Shown: piece after piece, positions 9,298 to 18,247 of the stretch
How the letters are laid out: each line of letters opens with the position of its first letter
How positions within the stretch are numbered: the first letter of the stretch is position 1
DNA from: RGUW01 sp040399325
GTDB lineage: Bacteria; Cyanobacteriota; Cyanobacteriia; PCC-6307; Cyanobiaceae
Length of the DNA: 64,000 nt
Direction of reading: 5' to 3'
Assembly (NCBI GenBank): GCA_040399325.1
Contig: JBBASJ010000001.1
Span: 62,001-126,000 of the forward strand
The notes under the pieces: generated by a model
What the model was told of the DNA's origin: nothing
Database searches by the model: none
Seen by the model: only the letters and a program-made list of their open reading frames with translations
Translations under genes and position numbers: made by a program

Positions 9298-10206
9298 ATG
9301 GATCCGGTTTTCACTCTTGGTCTGGCTGCCTTTGCACTGCTGTTGCTCGCCCTGCCCGTGGCCTTCTGGGGCCTGAGCGGCGGCCGTCGCAGCTCTTTGG
9401 TCACGGTGCTCGTGGCCAGCGCCAATCTCTGCCTGACAGCCCAGCTGCTGCTGCGCTGGCTTGACTCCGGCCATTTTCCAATCAGCAACCTCTACGAGTC
9501 GCTGTGCTTTCTGGCCTGGGGCTGCAGTCTTGCCCAGCTGCTCGTGGAGCGCAGCTGGCCCTCGCCACTGGTGAGCGCCGCCTGTTCTCCCATGGCGCTG
9601 GGTTGCGTTGCCTTTGCCAGTTTCGCCCTGCCCGATCGGCTCCAGGAAGCATCACCGCTGGTGCCGGCACTGCGTTCGAGCTGGCTGATCATGCACGTCA
9701 GCGTGATCATGCTCAGCTACGCGGCATTGCTGATCGGGTCGTTGCTGTCGGTGGCGGTCCTGTTCACCGACCGCGGTCAGGCCCTCGAACTGCGCAGCAG
9801 CTCGATCGGCAGCGGTGCCTGGCGGCAGTCGGCACTGGCCGGGCCCGATGGAACATCGCTGCAGCTCCAGAGCGTCTCGATGTCGATCGCCGAACAGCTT
9901 GACAGCCTGAGTTACCGCACGATCACGGTTGGTTTTCTGCTGCTTTCGGTCGGTTTGGTGAGCGGAGCCGTCTGGGCCAACGAGGCCTGGGGCAGCTGGT
10001 GGAGCTGGGATCCGAAGGAAACCTGGGCTCTGATCACCTGGTTGGTGTATGCGGCCTACCTACACACCCGGCTGATCAGAGGCTGGCAGGGCCGCAAACC
10101 TGCCCTCGTGGCTTCAGCCGGACTGGTGGTCATCGCCGTTTGCTACATCGGGGTCAATCTGTTGGGGATTGGCCTGCACAGCTATGGCTGGTTCTTCGAC
10201 AGCTGA
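9298..10206 (+). CDS. ccsA: Cytochrome c biogenesis protein CcsA (heme handling)
   Basis: Membrane component of the system II (Ccs) apparatus that delivers and attaches heme to c-type cytochromes such as cytochrome f and c6 on the lumenal side. The tryptophan-rich WWD motif is clear: WGSWWSWDPKETWAL, followed by a conserved YLHTR and a C-terminal GVNLLGIGLHSYGWF. Multiple hydrophobic segments fit about seven or eight membrane helices. The first start is TTG 9286, but ATG 9298 gives MDPVFTLGLAAFAL and about 302 residues, matching the cyanobacterial and plastid (ycf5) protein. The partner CcsB/Ccs1 is not in the window. Confidence 0.93.
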   Translation: MDPVFTLGLAAFALLLLALPVAFWGLSGGRRSSLVTVLVASANLCLTAQLLLRWLDSGHFPISNLYESLCFLAWGCSLAQLLVERSWPSPLVSAACSPMALGCVAFASFALPDRLQEASPLVPALRSSWLIMHVSVIMLSYAALLIGSLLSVAVLFTDRGQALELRSSSIGSGAWRQSALAGPDGTSLQLQSVSMSIAEQLDSLSYRTITVGFLLLSVGLVSGAVWANEAWGSWWSWDPKETWALITWLVYAAYLHTRLIRGWQGRKPALVASAGLVVIAVCYIGVNLLGIGLHSYGWFFDS

Positions 10207-10274
10207 GCGATGCCCTGTGGTCGTGGCCCGCTGCCACCGTCACTGGGAGACGGGGGCAGCAGAGCTGGGTCCGA

Positions 10275-10958
10275 TCAGGCTGCAGTGGCCACAGGCCGGC
10301 GGCTGTTGCGGATCCCTGTGATCGCCTCGGCATAGCTGGGCTGGTTGAACACACCGGAACCGCTGACGATCGCGTTGGCCCCGGCTTCGATCACCTTCCA
10401 GGCATTTTCAGCCTTGATGCCGCCGTCGACCTCGATCCAGGGATCGACCCCTTTGGCCTCACACATGGCACGCAGATCGCGGATCTTCTGCACCTGGTTC
10501 TCGATGAAGCTCTGACCACCGAAGCCCGGGTTGACGCTCATCACCAAAACGAGATCACAAAGCTCCAGGCAGTACTCCAGGGTGTCGATCGGTGTGCTCG
10601 GGTTGAGCACGGCGCCGGCCATCTTGCCCAGATCTCGGATCTGAGCCAGGTTGCGATGCAGATGGGGACACGCCTCCACCTGAACACTGATGATGTCGGC
10701 GCCGGCCTTGGCAAAATCCGGCACATATTTCTCGGGCTCCACAATCATCAGGTGCACATCCAGCGGTTTGCTGGTCACCGGCCGGAGGGCCTGCACGATC
10801 AGTGGACCGATGGTGATGTTCGGCACGAAGCGTCCATCCATGACATCCACATGGATCCAATCGGCACCGGCCTGATCGACGGCGCGCACGTCCTCGCCCA
10901 GACGGGAGAAGTCAGCCGAGAGAATCGAAGGCGATACGACCAGGGGCTTGGTGCTCAT
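10275..10958 (-). CDS. rpe: Ribulose-phosphate 3-epimerase
   Basis: Interconverts ribulose-5-P and xylulose-5-P in the Calvin and pentose phosphate cycles. Motifs are VSPSILSADF, WIHVDVMDGRFVPN, a conserved DVHLMI, MSVNPGFGGQ and WIEVDGGI, which carry the metal ligands and catalytic residues of the TIM barrel. The open frame extends upstream to 11120, but ATG 10958 (MSTKPLVVSPSIL) gives the usual ~227 residues. It is divergent from glpX; the ~210 bases between the two probably hold both promoters, and the two gene products act in the same cycle. Confidence 0.96.
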   Translation of the reverse strand: MSTKPLVVSPSILSADFSRLGEDVRAVDQAGADWIHVDVMDGRFVPNITIGPLIVQALRPVTSKPLDVHLMIVEPEKYVPDFAKAGADIISVQVEACPHLHRNLAQIRDLGKMAGAVLNPSTPIDTLEYCLELCDLVLVMSVNPGFGGQSFIENQVQKIRDLRAMCEAKGVDPWIEVDGGIKAENAWKVIEAGANAIVSGSGVFNQPSYAEAITGIRNSRRPVATAA

Positions 10959-11170
10959 GGAGCGGCATCGGAAGGGATGCCGGATTGTAGGAAGCGGTCC
11001 GTAACCGCACCCCGCAAGGGCTGGCCCTGGAAAGCCTGCCGGACGTTCAGGCCGAGACTGATACAGTTGCGGCCACTTCGAGACCGAGAAACGCTGCAGC
11101 GACAAGCCCTGTTGGGTCAATGCGCTTCCCGGCTCTCTCTCTGGAAGTCTTCCTCCCTTGCCGCACCGCT

Positions 11171-12175
11171 GTGGATCGCACCCTCATCCAGGAAATTCTC
11201 GAGGTCGTTGAGCAGGCCGGCATCGCCTCGGCGAAGCTCACCGGTCTGGGTCTCAAAAACGAGGCCGACGCCGCTGCCGTCGAGGCCATGCGTGAGCGCA
11301 TGTACAAGATCCAGATGCAGGGTCGCATCGTCATCGGCGAAGGCGAGCGTGACGAAGCTCCCATGCTCTACATCGGCGAAGAGGTGGGCAGCGGCACCGG
11401 CCCCGGCGTCGACTTTGCCGTGGACCCCTGCGAGGGCACCAATCTCTGTGCCAACAGTCAGCGCGGCTCGATGGCCGTGTTGGCAGCCTCTGACCGCGGC
11501 GGCCTGTTCAATGCACCTGACTTCTACATGAAGAAGCTGGCTGCGCCGCCGGCTGCCAAAGGCAAGGTCGACATTCGCAAGTCAGCCACCGAGAACATCG
11601 CCATCCTGAGCCAGTGCCTCGGCATTCCCGCCGATGAGCTGGTCATCGTGGTGATGGACCGAGCCCGTCACAAGGACCTGATCAAGGAGATCCGCGCCAC
11701 CGGCGCCCGCGTGCAGCCCATCAGCGACGGCGATGTGCAGGCCGCGATCGCCTGTGGCTTCGCCGGAACGGGAACCCACTGCCTGATGGGGATCGGCGCC
11801 GCACCCGAGGGGGTGATTTCGGCCGCCGCCCTGCGCGCCCTGGGCGGCCACTTCCAGGGACAACTCGTCTATGACCCTGCCGTGGCCCAGACTTCCGAGT
11901 GGGAAGGTCTCACCAGGGAAGGAAACCTGGCCCGGCTGGCCGAGATGGGGATCACCGATCCCGATCGCGTCTATGAGGCTGAGGAACTCGCCTGTGGCGA
12001 GAATGTGGTGTTCGCCGCCACCGGCATCACCGATGGCCTGTTGTTTGACGGTGTGAAGTTTGAAAAGGACTGCACCCGCACCAGTTCACTGGTGATCAGC
12101 ACACTCGACAACACCGCCCGCTTCACCACCACGGTGCACATCAAGGACGGCGCCCAGAGCATCGCCCTGCGCTGA
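11171..12175 (+). CDS. glpX: Class II fructose-1,6/sedoheptulose-1,7-bisphosphatase
   Basis: GlpX-type phosphatase that serves as the dual FBPase/SBPase of the Calvin cycle in cyanobacteria. Family features include GEGERDEAPMLYIGE, VDPCEGTNLC (metal-binding region) and a conserved VVMDRARH. The frame opens at ATG 11120, but GTG 11171 gives MDRTLIQEILEVVEQAG and exactly 334 residues, the standard cyanobacterial length, so that start is chosen. It lies divergent to rpe and 19 bases before hemA, a pairing that places carbon fixation beside tetrapyrrole synthesis. Confidence 0.95.
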   Translation: MDRTLIQEILEVVEQAGIASAKLTGLGLKNEADAAAVEAMRERMYKIQMQGRIVIGEGERDEAPMLYIGEEVGSGTGPGVDFAVDPCEGTNLCANSQRGSMAVLAASDRGGLFNAPDFYMKKLAAPPAAKGKVDIRKSATENIAILSQCLGIPADELVIVVMDRARHKDLIKEIRATGARVQPISDGDVQAAIACGFAGTGTHCLMGIGAAPEGVISAAALRALGGHFQGQLVYDPAVAQTSEWEGLTREGNLARLAEMGITDPDRVYEAEELACGENVVFAATGITDGLLFDGVKFEKDCTRTSSLVISTLDNTARFTTTVHIKDGAQSIALR

Positions 12176-12194
12176 TCCCAGCACCCCAGCATCC

Positions 12195-13505
12195 ATGCAC
12201 CTCGCCGTCATTGGCCTCAGTCATCGCACGGCTCCGGTGGAGATCCGGGAGAGGCTCAGCATCCCCGAGCAGACCATGGAGGACTCCCTCCAGCAGCTGC
12301 GCAGTGACGAGCAGGTGCTTGAGGCCTCAATCCTCAGCACCTGCAACCGACTCGAGATCTACACCCTGCTGCGACATCCCGAGCTGGGGGTATCGGCCGT
12401 TGGCTCCTTTCTGAGCCGCCTGTCTGGACTGGGGGTTGAACAGCTCTCCCCGCATCTGTTCACCTACCACCACGAAGAGGCGGTCGACCACCTTCTGCGG
12501 GTGGCGGCAGGTCTGGATTCGCTCGTTCTCGGCGAAGGTCAGATCCTGTCGCAGGTCAAGAAAATGGTGCGGCTCGGTCAGGAGCATCGGTCGGTGGGAC
12601 CGATCCTCAACCGTCTGATGAACCAGGCCGTGAGCACCGGCAAGCGGGTTCGCACCGAAACCAATCTCGGTACCGGTGCCGTCTCGATCAGTTCGGCAGC
12701 GGTCGAGCTGGCCCAGCTCAAGGTGGGGCAAGCCCGCGGTCTCGACCAGCTTGTGGGGCTCGATGACGAGCAGGTGGCTGTCGTCGGGGCCGGCCGCATG
12801 GCCAGACTGCTGTTGCAGCACCTGCAGGCCAAGGGCTGTCGCGGTGTGGTGCTCCTCAATCGGACCGTCGCACGCGCTGAACTGATGGCGGCTGATTTTC
12901 CGACACTGCCGGTGCAGTGCCGACCGATCACCGATCTGGACCACTGTCTCAGCACCTGCTCGCTGGTGTTCACCAGCACAGCCGCTGAGGAGCCCATCAT
13001 CGATGCCCCGCGACTGAAGCCACTCAACCGACGCTCCAGCCTCATGCTGGTCGACATCGGTGTGCCTCGCAACATCGCCTCCGACGTCGGTGACCTTCCC
13101 GGTGTTCAGCGCTTTGATGTCGACGACCTCCAGGAAGTGGTGAACCGCAACCAGGAGGCCAGGCGCGAAATGGCGCAGGAGGCCGAAGCTCTGCTTGCCG
13201 AAGAGTCCCGTCTGTTTCTGGAGTGGTGGGATGGACTCGAGGCCGTACCGGTGCTCAACCGCTTGCGGCGCCAGCTCGAGGAGATTCGTGAATCCGAACT
13301 GCAGAAAGCACTCAGTCGGATGGGGCCCGATTTTTCAGCCCGGGAGCGCAAGGTCGTTGAGGCGCTCAGCAAGGGGATCATCAACAAAATTCTGCACCCC
13401 CCGATCACCCATCTGCGCTCTCCCCAGAGCAGACAGCAACGCCACCAGTCGATGCGCACCCTGTCCGAATTGTTCGGCCTGAACGAGGGCAGCGATGAGG
13501 CCTGA
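12195..13505 (+). CDS. hemA: Glutamyl-tRNA reductase
   Basis: First committed enzyme of tetrapyrrole synthesis: reduces glutamyl-tRNA to glutamate-1-semialdehyde with NADPH, feeding chlorophyll, heme, phycobilins and cobalamin. The catalytic Cys is in the STCNRLEIY motif at about residue 50, preceded by GLSHRTAPVEIRERL. A Rossmann segment VAVVGAGRMARLL and a C-terminal dimerisation helix region follow. At 436 residues it has the normal length. It directly follows glpX (19-base gap). Confidence 0.96.
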   Translation: MHLAVIGLSHRTAPVEIRERLSIPEQTMEDSLQQLRSDEQVLEASILSTCNRLEIYTLLRHPELGVSAVGSFLSRLSGLGVEQLSPHLFTYHHEEAVDHLLRVAAGLDSLVLGEGQILSQVKKMVRLGQEHRSVGPILNRLMNQAVSTGKRVRTETNLGTGAVSISSAAVELAQLKVGQARGLDQLVGLDDEQVAVVGAGRMARLLLQHLQAKGCRGVVLLNRTVARAELMAADFPTLPVQCRPITDLDHCLSTCSLVFTSTAAEEPIIDAPRLKPLNRRSSLMLVDIGVPRNIASDVGDLPGVQRFDVDDLQEVVNRNQEARREMAQEAEALLAEESRLFLEWWDGLEAVPVLNRLRRQLEEIRESELQKALSRMGPDFSARERKVVEALSKGIINKILHPPITHLRSPQSRQQRHQSMRTLSELFGLNEGSDEA

Positions 13506-13637
13506 CCCACGTCCGCTCACCACGACGGCTTCCGCATTCCTTCGCTCTGCAACAGTTCCTGGCACTGTTTCGGAAAACACACGCACCACAGGCGAACGCT
13601 CCGGTACCGTCACCTCACCTCAAGGACGGTCGGCACA

Positions 13638-14933
13638 ATGAAACGGGTTCTGGCGATCATTCTTGGTGGTGGAGCGGGTACTCGTCTGTACCCCCTGACC
13701 AAGATGCGGGCCAAGCCCGCCGTTCCACTGGCCGGCAAATATCGCTTGATCGACATTCCGATCAGCAACTGCATCAATTCAGAGATCAACAAGATCTATG
13801 TCCTGACCCAATTCAACAGTGCCTCGCTCAACAGGCACCTGACCATGACCTACAACCTCTCAGCGGGGTTTGGTCAGGGGTTTGTCGAGGTGTTGGCAGC
13901 GCAGCAGACACCGGACAGTCCCAGTTGGTTTGAAGGCACGGCCGATGCGGTTCGTAAGTATCAGTGGCTGTTCCAGGAATGGGATGTCGACTATTACCTG
14001 ATTCTCTCGGGTGATCAGCTGTACCGCATGGATTACAGCCGCTTCGTTCAGCACCATGTCGATACCGGTGCCGACCTGACGGTTGGGGCCCTCCCCGTTG
14101 ATGCGGCGCAAGCTGAGGGATTCGGCCTGATGCGCACCAGCAGTGATGGCCGGATCCAAGAATTCCGGGAGAAGCCCAAGGGTGCAGATCTTGAAGCCAT
14201 GCGCGTCGACACCCAGAGCCTGGGACTGACCGCTGAAGAAGCCCACAAGCGCCCCTACCTGGCCTCGATGGGGATCTATGTGTTCAGCCGTAAGACGCTG
14301 TTTGATCTGCTTCACAGCAACCCCACCTCCACCGACTTCGGCAAGGAGATCATTCCAACCTCGCTGGCGCAGGGCGACCGGCTGCAGAGTTTTCTCTTTG
14401 ATGACTACTGGGAGGACATCGGCACCATCGGTGCGTTCTATGAGGCGAACCTGGCCCTGACCCAGCAACCCAACCCCCCGTTCTCCTTCTACGACGAGCA
14501 GTTCCCGATTTACACCCGGCCCCGTTATCTGCCACCCAGCAAGTTGCAGGATGCCCAGGTCACCGAGTCGATCATCGGTGAAGGCTCACTCCTGAAGGCC
14601 TGCAGCATTCATCACTGCGTACTGGGTGTGCGCTCCAGGGTCGAAGACGAGGTCGTGCTTCAGGACACCCTGGTCATGGGCGCCGATTACTTCGAATCCT
14701 CCGAGGAACGCCTGGTGCTACGTGAACGGGGTGGCATCCCCCTCGGCGTTGGGCGCGGCACCACGGTCAAGGGGGCGATCCTCGACAAGAACGTACGCAT
14801 CGGCAGCAACGTCACGATCATCAACAAGGACCGCATCGAGGAGGCAGACCGCCCCGAGCTCAACTTCTACATTCGCAATGGCATCGTCGTGGTCGTCAAG
14901 AACGGCACCATCGCCGATGGCACCGTGATCTGA
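13638..14933 (+). CDS. glgC: Glucose-1-phosphate adenylyltransferase
   Basis: Makes ADP-glucose for glycogen, the regulated step of carbon storage. N-terminal pyrophosphorylase motif GGGAGTRLYPLTKMRAKPAV is complete, as are YRLIDIPISNC, EGTADAVRKYQW and the C-terminal left-handed beta-helix with the allosteric lysine region (ADRPELNFYIRNGIVVV). Length 431 equals the cyanobacterial norm. It has its own ~130-base upstream region; AAGGA at about 13621 is a reasonable ribosome site for ATG 13638. Confidence 0.96.
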   Translation: MKRVLAIILGGGAGTRLYPLTKMRAKPAVPLAGKYRLIDIPISNCINSEINKIYVLTQFNSASLNRHLTMTYNLSAGFGQGFVEVLAAQQTPDSPSWFEGTADAVRKYQWLFQEWDVDYYLILSGDQLYRMDYSRFVQHHVDTGADLTVGALPVDAAQAEGFGLMRTSSDGRIQEFREKPKGADLEAMRVDTQSLGLTAEEAHKRPYLASMGIYVFSRKTLFDLLHSNPTSTDFGKEIIPTSLAQGDRLQSFLFDDYWEDIGTIGAFYEANLALTQQPNPPFSFYDEQFPIYTRPRYLPPSKLQDAQVTESIIGEGSLLKACSIHHCVLGVRSRVEDEVVLQDTLVMGADYFESSEERLVLRERGGIPLGVGRGTTVKGAILDKNVRIGSNVTIINKDRIEEADRPELNFYIRNGIVVVVKNGTIADGTVI

Positions 14934-14984
14934 AGCGGCGGCGCCGACGCTCCTTGAGGGAATCCTCACGTTGTTGTGACAGGG

Positions 14985-15021
14985 GTCACCAACACGGTTG
15001 GTGACACCGGCCAGGCTGGCC
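14985..15021. repeat. Inverted repeats between glgC and gnd
   Basis: GTCACCAAC (14985-14993) and GTTGGTGAC (14997-15005) form a perfect 9-bp inverted repeat around ACG. It is followed at once by GGCCAGGCTGGCC (15009-15021), a second dyad with a single central base. No T-run follows, so this is not a typical intrinsic terminator. It may separate glgC from gnd as a hairpin or act as an operator; the role is unknown. Confidence 0.45.
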
Positions 15022-15054
15022 ACACTGTGGGGGCGCTACTGCTGACCGCACTCC

Positions 15055-16485
15055 ATGGGCAAGGCACATTTCGGCCTGATCGGCCTCGGTGTGATGGGCG
15101 AGAACCTCGTGCTCAACGCTGAGCGCAATGGCTTCTCGTCTGTCGTGTACAACCGCACCCATGCCAAGACCGAGGAGTTCCTGGCTGGCCGTGGGGCAGG
15201 GAAGGACATCGTCGGCGCCGCGACCCTCGAGGACTTCGTGGCCACGCTCGAGCGCCCGCGCCGGATCCTCATGATGGTCAAGGCAGGCCAGCCGATCGAC
15301 GATCTGATCGCCACGCTCTCGCCCCTGCTCGAGGAGGGTGATCTGCTCATCGACGGAGGCAACTCCCTCTATACCGACACCGAACGCCGTGTGGCCGAGC
15401 TCGAGAGCAAGAGCTTCGGGTACATCGGCATGGGCGTCTCGGGTGGTGCCAAGGGCGCACTCGAGGGCCCCAGCATGATGCCGGGCGGGACCCGGGCGGC
15501 CTACGACGCCATTGAGAGCCTGGTGCGCAAGATGGCGGCCCAGGTCGATGACGGTCCCTGTGTCACTTACATCGGCCCGGGTGGTGCCGGCCACTTCGTC
15601 AAGACCGTTCACAACGGCATTGAGTACGGCATCGAGCAGGTGCTGGCCGAGGCCTACGACCTGATGAAACGGGTCGGCGGTCTCGGCGGCAGCCAGATGG
15701 CCGATGTGCTCGCCCACTGGAACAGCAGCGAAGAGCTGGCCTCCTTCCTGGTCGAGATCACCGAGGTCTGCCTGCGGACCAAGGACCCCGACAACGGCAG
15801 CGACCTGGTCGAGGCAATCGTGGACGCGGCCGGTCAGAAGGGCACCGGTCTGTGGACCGTCGAGAGCGCACTCAACATGGGCATAGCCGTGCCGACCATC
15901 TACGCAGCGCTCAATGCGCGGGTGATGAGTTCGCTGCGACCCGAGCGTCTGGCAGCCGAGGCGATCCTGCCGGCCGTGCGGCCCGCCAGCACACCGAGCC
16001 ATGCCTTCTCCCTCGGGGAGGGGGCCGACCTCAGCGATCTGCGCGACGCCACGATCCTGGCGGCCATGGCCAGCTATGCCCAGGGGATGGCATTGCTGCA
16101 GGAAGCCAGCAGCCTTCACGGTTATCACCTCGACTTTGCTGCCATCGGCCAGATCTGGAAGGGGGGCTGCATCATTCGCGCCCGGCTGCTGCAGCGCATC
16201 CAGAATGCCTACACCGCCAACCAGCAGCTTCCGAACCTGTTGATCGATCCCTGGTTTGCCGAGCAGGTCAACCGCCGCATCGCCGGGCTGCGCCGCATCG
16301 TGGCCGGTGCCGCTGCAAACGGTATTCCCGTGCCCTGTTTCAGCAGCACCCTGGACTACATCACCAGCTACGGCACCGGCCGCCTGCCCCAGAACCTGGT
16401 GCAGGCCATGCGTGACTGTTTCGGCAGTCACACCTACCAGCGCGTTGACCGTGATGGCACCTTCCACACCGAGTGGCTGCCATGA
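15055..16485 (+). CDS. gnd: 6-phosphogluconate dehydrogenase (decarboxylating)
   Basis: Oxidises 6-phosphogluconate to ribulose-5-P with NADP+, the oxidative pentose phosphate pathway used for night-time reductant. The Rossmann GLIGLGVMGENL is at the N-terminus; the substrate motif GVSGGAKGALEGPSMMPGG and the catalytic region GGAGHFVKTVHNGIEYG are complete. 476 residues is normal. The stop overlaps the pgl start in ATGA, coupling the two consecutive pathway enzymes in one unit. Confidence 0.96.
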   Translation: MGKAHFGLIGLGVMGENLVLNAERNGFSSVVYNRTHAKTEEFLAGRGAGKDIVGAATLEDFVATLERPRRILMMVKAGQPIDDLIATLSPLLEEGDLLIDGGNSLYTDTERRVAELESKSFGYIGMGVSGGAKGALEGPSMMPGGTRAAYDAIESLVRKMAAQVDDGPCVTYIGPGGAGHFVKTVHNGIEYGIEQVLAEAYDLMKRVGGLGGSQMADVLAHWNSSEELASFLVEITEVCLRTKDPDNGSDLVEAIVDAAGQKGTGLWTVESALNMGIAVPTIYAALNARVMSSLRPERLAAEAILPAVRPASTPSHAFSLGEGADLSDLRDATILAAMASYAQGMALLQEASSLHGYHLDFAAIGQIWKGGCIIRARLLQRIQNAYTANQQLPNLLIDPWFAEQVNRRIAGLRRIVAGAAANGIPVPCFSSTLDYITSYGTGRLPQNLVQAMRDCFGSHTYQRVDRDGTFHTEWLP

Positions 16486-17204
16486 CCGGCTATCGCCTGC
16501 AGATCTGCCCGACGCCGGCAGATCTGGCCCGGCAGTGTGCCGAGCAGATCGCCAGCGTGATCGACCAGGCCCTGGGCGAGCGCGACAGGGTGCAGATCGC
16601 CCTGGCTGGCGGTGAGACCCCGCGAGCGGCCTACAGCCTGCTGGCCCGTCAGCACCTGCCCTGGGATCGGGTTGATGTGCTGCTTGGCGATGAGCGCTGG
16701 GTTTCGCCCGAGGATCCCAGCAGCAATGCGTTGATGCTGCGGCAGACCCTGCTGGCGGCCGGTGAACCCGGAAGTGAGGCCCGCTTCCATCCGGTGCCGA
16801 CCCATCTGGCGGATCCCCTCGCCGGTGCCGATGCGGTGGCCGATCTACTCGAGACACTGTGCCCGGGTAGCCCGCCGCAACTGGATCTGGTGGTGCTGGG
16901 TCTTGGCGATGACGGCCACACGGCATCGCTGTTCCCCGGCACCCGGGCTCCAGAGGTCAAGGACCGCTGGACCACCATCGGCGAAGGCAAGGGCCTGCCC
17001 CGGGTCACCCTCACGGCACCGGTGCTCAGCGCCGCCAGACGGGTCCTGTTTCTGGTCAGTGGCGTCGGCAAACAAACGGCCCTGGGCCGTTTGCTCGATC
17101 CCGCTGAAGACCCCAGCCGCACGCCGGCGCGCCTGGTCCAACCCAGCCACGAGATCCTGGTTCTGGCTGATCAGGCGGCAGCGGCCGCTCATGCTCCTGG
17201 CTGA
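16482..17204 (+). CDS. pgl: 6-phosphogluconolactonase
   Basis: Hydrolyses 6-phosphogluconolactone, the step before Gnd. Motifs are LAGGETPRAAYSLL, LLGDERWVSPEDPSSN and LGLGDDGHTASLFPG, the signature of the NagB-like lactonase (DevB) family. ATG 16482 overlaps the gnd TGA and gives 240 residues, so it is preferred over an ATG nine bases upstream. Confidence 0.95.
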   Translation: MTGYRLQICPTPADLARQCAEQIASVIDQALGERDRVQIALAGGETPRAAYSLLARQHLPWDRVDVLLGDERWVSPEDPSSNALMLRQTLLAAGEPGSEARFHPVPTHLADPLAGADAVADLLETLCPGSPPQLDLVVLGLGDDGHTASLFPGTRAPEVKDRWTTIGEGKGLPRVTLTAPVLSAARRVLFLVSGVGKQTALGRLLDPAEDPSRTPARLVQPSHEILVLADQAAAAAHAPG

Positions 17205-17245
17205 GTGGCTCAGCGATCTGCCAGTCTCGACTGCCGTTGACTGCC

Positions 17246-17845
17246 ATGGCCATGCCAGCCGCCGAAGCCAGGGTTCTGTTCAAAGGAGACGACTTCGCCG
17301 GTTGGCATGCCCTCAATGACCCGATCATGGGTGGCCGCAGCAGCGGCCAGGTGCGGATCCACAGTCAGCAGGGGCTGCTGTTTGATGGTGAGGTCGTCGA
17401 GCAGGGTGGCGGCTTCATCAGCGTCCGTTCTCCACAGTTTTCGCCGCCGCTGGATCTGTCGAGCGACGCAGCCCTTCAACTGGAGATTGCCGGTGAAGGC
17501 CGACGATTCAAGCTCGCGCTGGCCTGCAGCGACGGCGTCGGAGGCCTGACCAATCTGATTCCAGGAGGTCTGCGCTGGGTGTGCGAATTCGCTACCGACG
17601 GCAGCGGCATCACCGCGGTGAGGATTCCCTTCGAGAGCCTGAGCGCTTCGGTGCGAGCCCAGCCTGTGCAAACGTTGCCGATGGGCTATGTGCCGAGGTT
17701 TGATCCAGCCCGCATCACACGGCTGCAAGTGCTGCATTCCAAGTTTGACGATCAAGGCGGGCTGAATCAGGGCTTTCGTGCCGGTCCCATTGCCCTGCAG
17801 CTCAGGCAGATCTCTGCCCTGCCAAAGCTGCCTTCGGCGAGCTGA
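17246..17845 (+). CDS. CIA30-family protein
   Basis: Belongs to the CIA30 fold (complex I intermediate-associated protein 30), a galactose-binding-like beta sandwich. The hallmark DPIMGGRSSGQ is present near residue 30, followed by FDGEVVEQGGGFISVRS; the middle and C-terminal parts (WVCEFATDGSGI) also fit. In mitochondria CIA30 assists complex I assembly; in cyanobacteria such proteins are common but their role is not settled, and NDH-1 assembly is only a guess. ATG 17246 or 17252 are equally possible starts. It follows pgl and precedes a small hypothetical by 3 bases. Confidence 0.8.
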   Translation: MAMPAAEARVLFKGDDFAGWHALNDPIMGGRSSGQVRIHSQQGLLFDGEVVEQGGGFISVRSPQFSPPLDLSSDAALQLEIAGEGRRFKLALACSDGVGGLTNLIPGGLRWVCEFATDGSGITAVRIPFESLSASVRAQPVQTLPMGYVPRFDPARITRLQVLHSKFDDQGGLNQGFRAGPIALQLRQISALPKLPSAS

Positions 17846-17848
17846 GCC

Positions 17849-18247
17849 ATGAATCTGGCCGAGGAGCCGAACGACGCTCAGGACCTGCTGCAGGCCGTTG
17901 CCCAGGCAGCAGATCTGTGCCGCAAGCCCTGGCGGCATGCCGCACGATTTGGCGGTGATGGGCCCAGCTGCATCGGCGAGAGCAGCGACTGCCTCGTGCT
18001 GGTCGAAACCCGCGATGCCGATGGTGCCAGGCAGCCCAGCCTCGATCTGGAACTGGAGATCTACCGCAGCGGTGAGGCTCACCACCTGATGGTCGCACTC
18101 GCTGCGGATCAGCAGGCCCCGTTGCTGTGGCACGGACACCATTCGGTCTGGATGGAAGCCCAGAGCGGCGAACGGGTCGAACGGCCAGCCTCAGGGGCTG
18201 CGCTTGAAGCTCTGTGCAGACGGCTGCAGGCCTGGCTTCAGACCTGA
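17849..18247 (+). CDS. Conserved-looking hypothetical protein
   Basis: A 132-residue acidic protein that I do not recognise. It has regular coding character, no signal peptide and no membrane segment, with a helical Leu-rich C-terminus (ALEALCRRLQAWLQT). It begins 3 bases after the CIA30-family gene, so the two are almost certainly co-expressed, and its last 10 bases overlap the convergent ilvD end. Function unknown. Confidence 0.75.
   Translation: MNLAEEPNDAQDLLQAVAQAADLCRKPWRHAARFGGDGPSCIGESSDCLVLVETRDADGARQPSLDLELEIYRSGEAHHLMVALAADQQAPLLWHGHHSVWMEAQSGERVERPASGAALEALCRRLQAWLQT

Noticed and set aside
9999..11531. 510-residue plus-strand frame across ccsA, rpe and glpX
   Set aside because: It crosses three real genes in the wrong frame or strand and has no motif.
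14986..16926. 646-residue frame on the minus strand opposite gnd and pgl
   Set aside because: It is fully covered by two well-identified genes on the other strand; long antisense frames are expected in GC-rich DNA and the protein has no motifs, only His/Gly/Asp-rich shadow composition.
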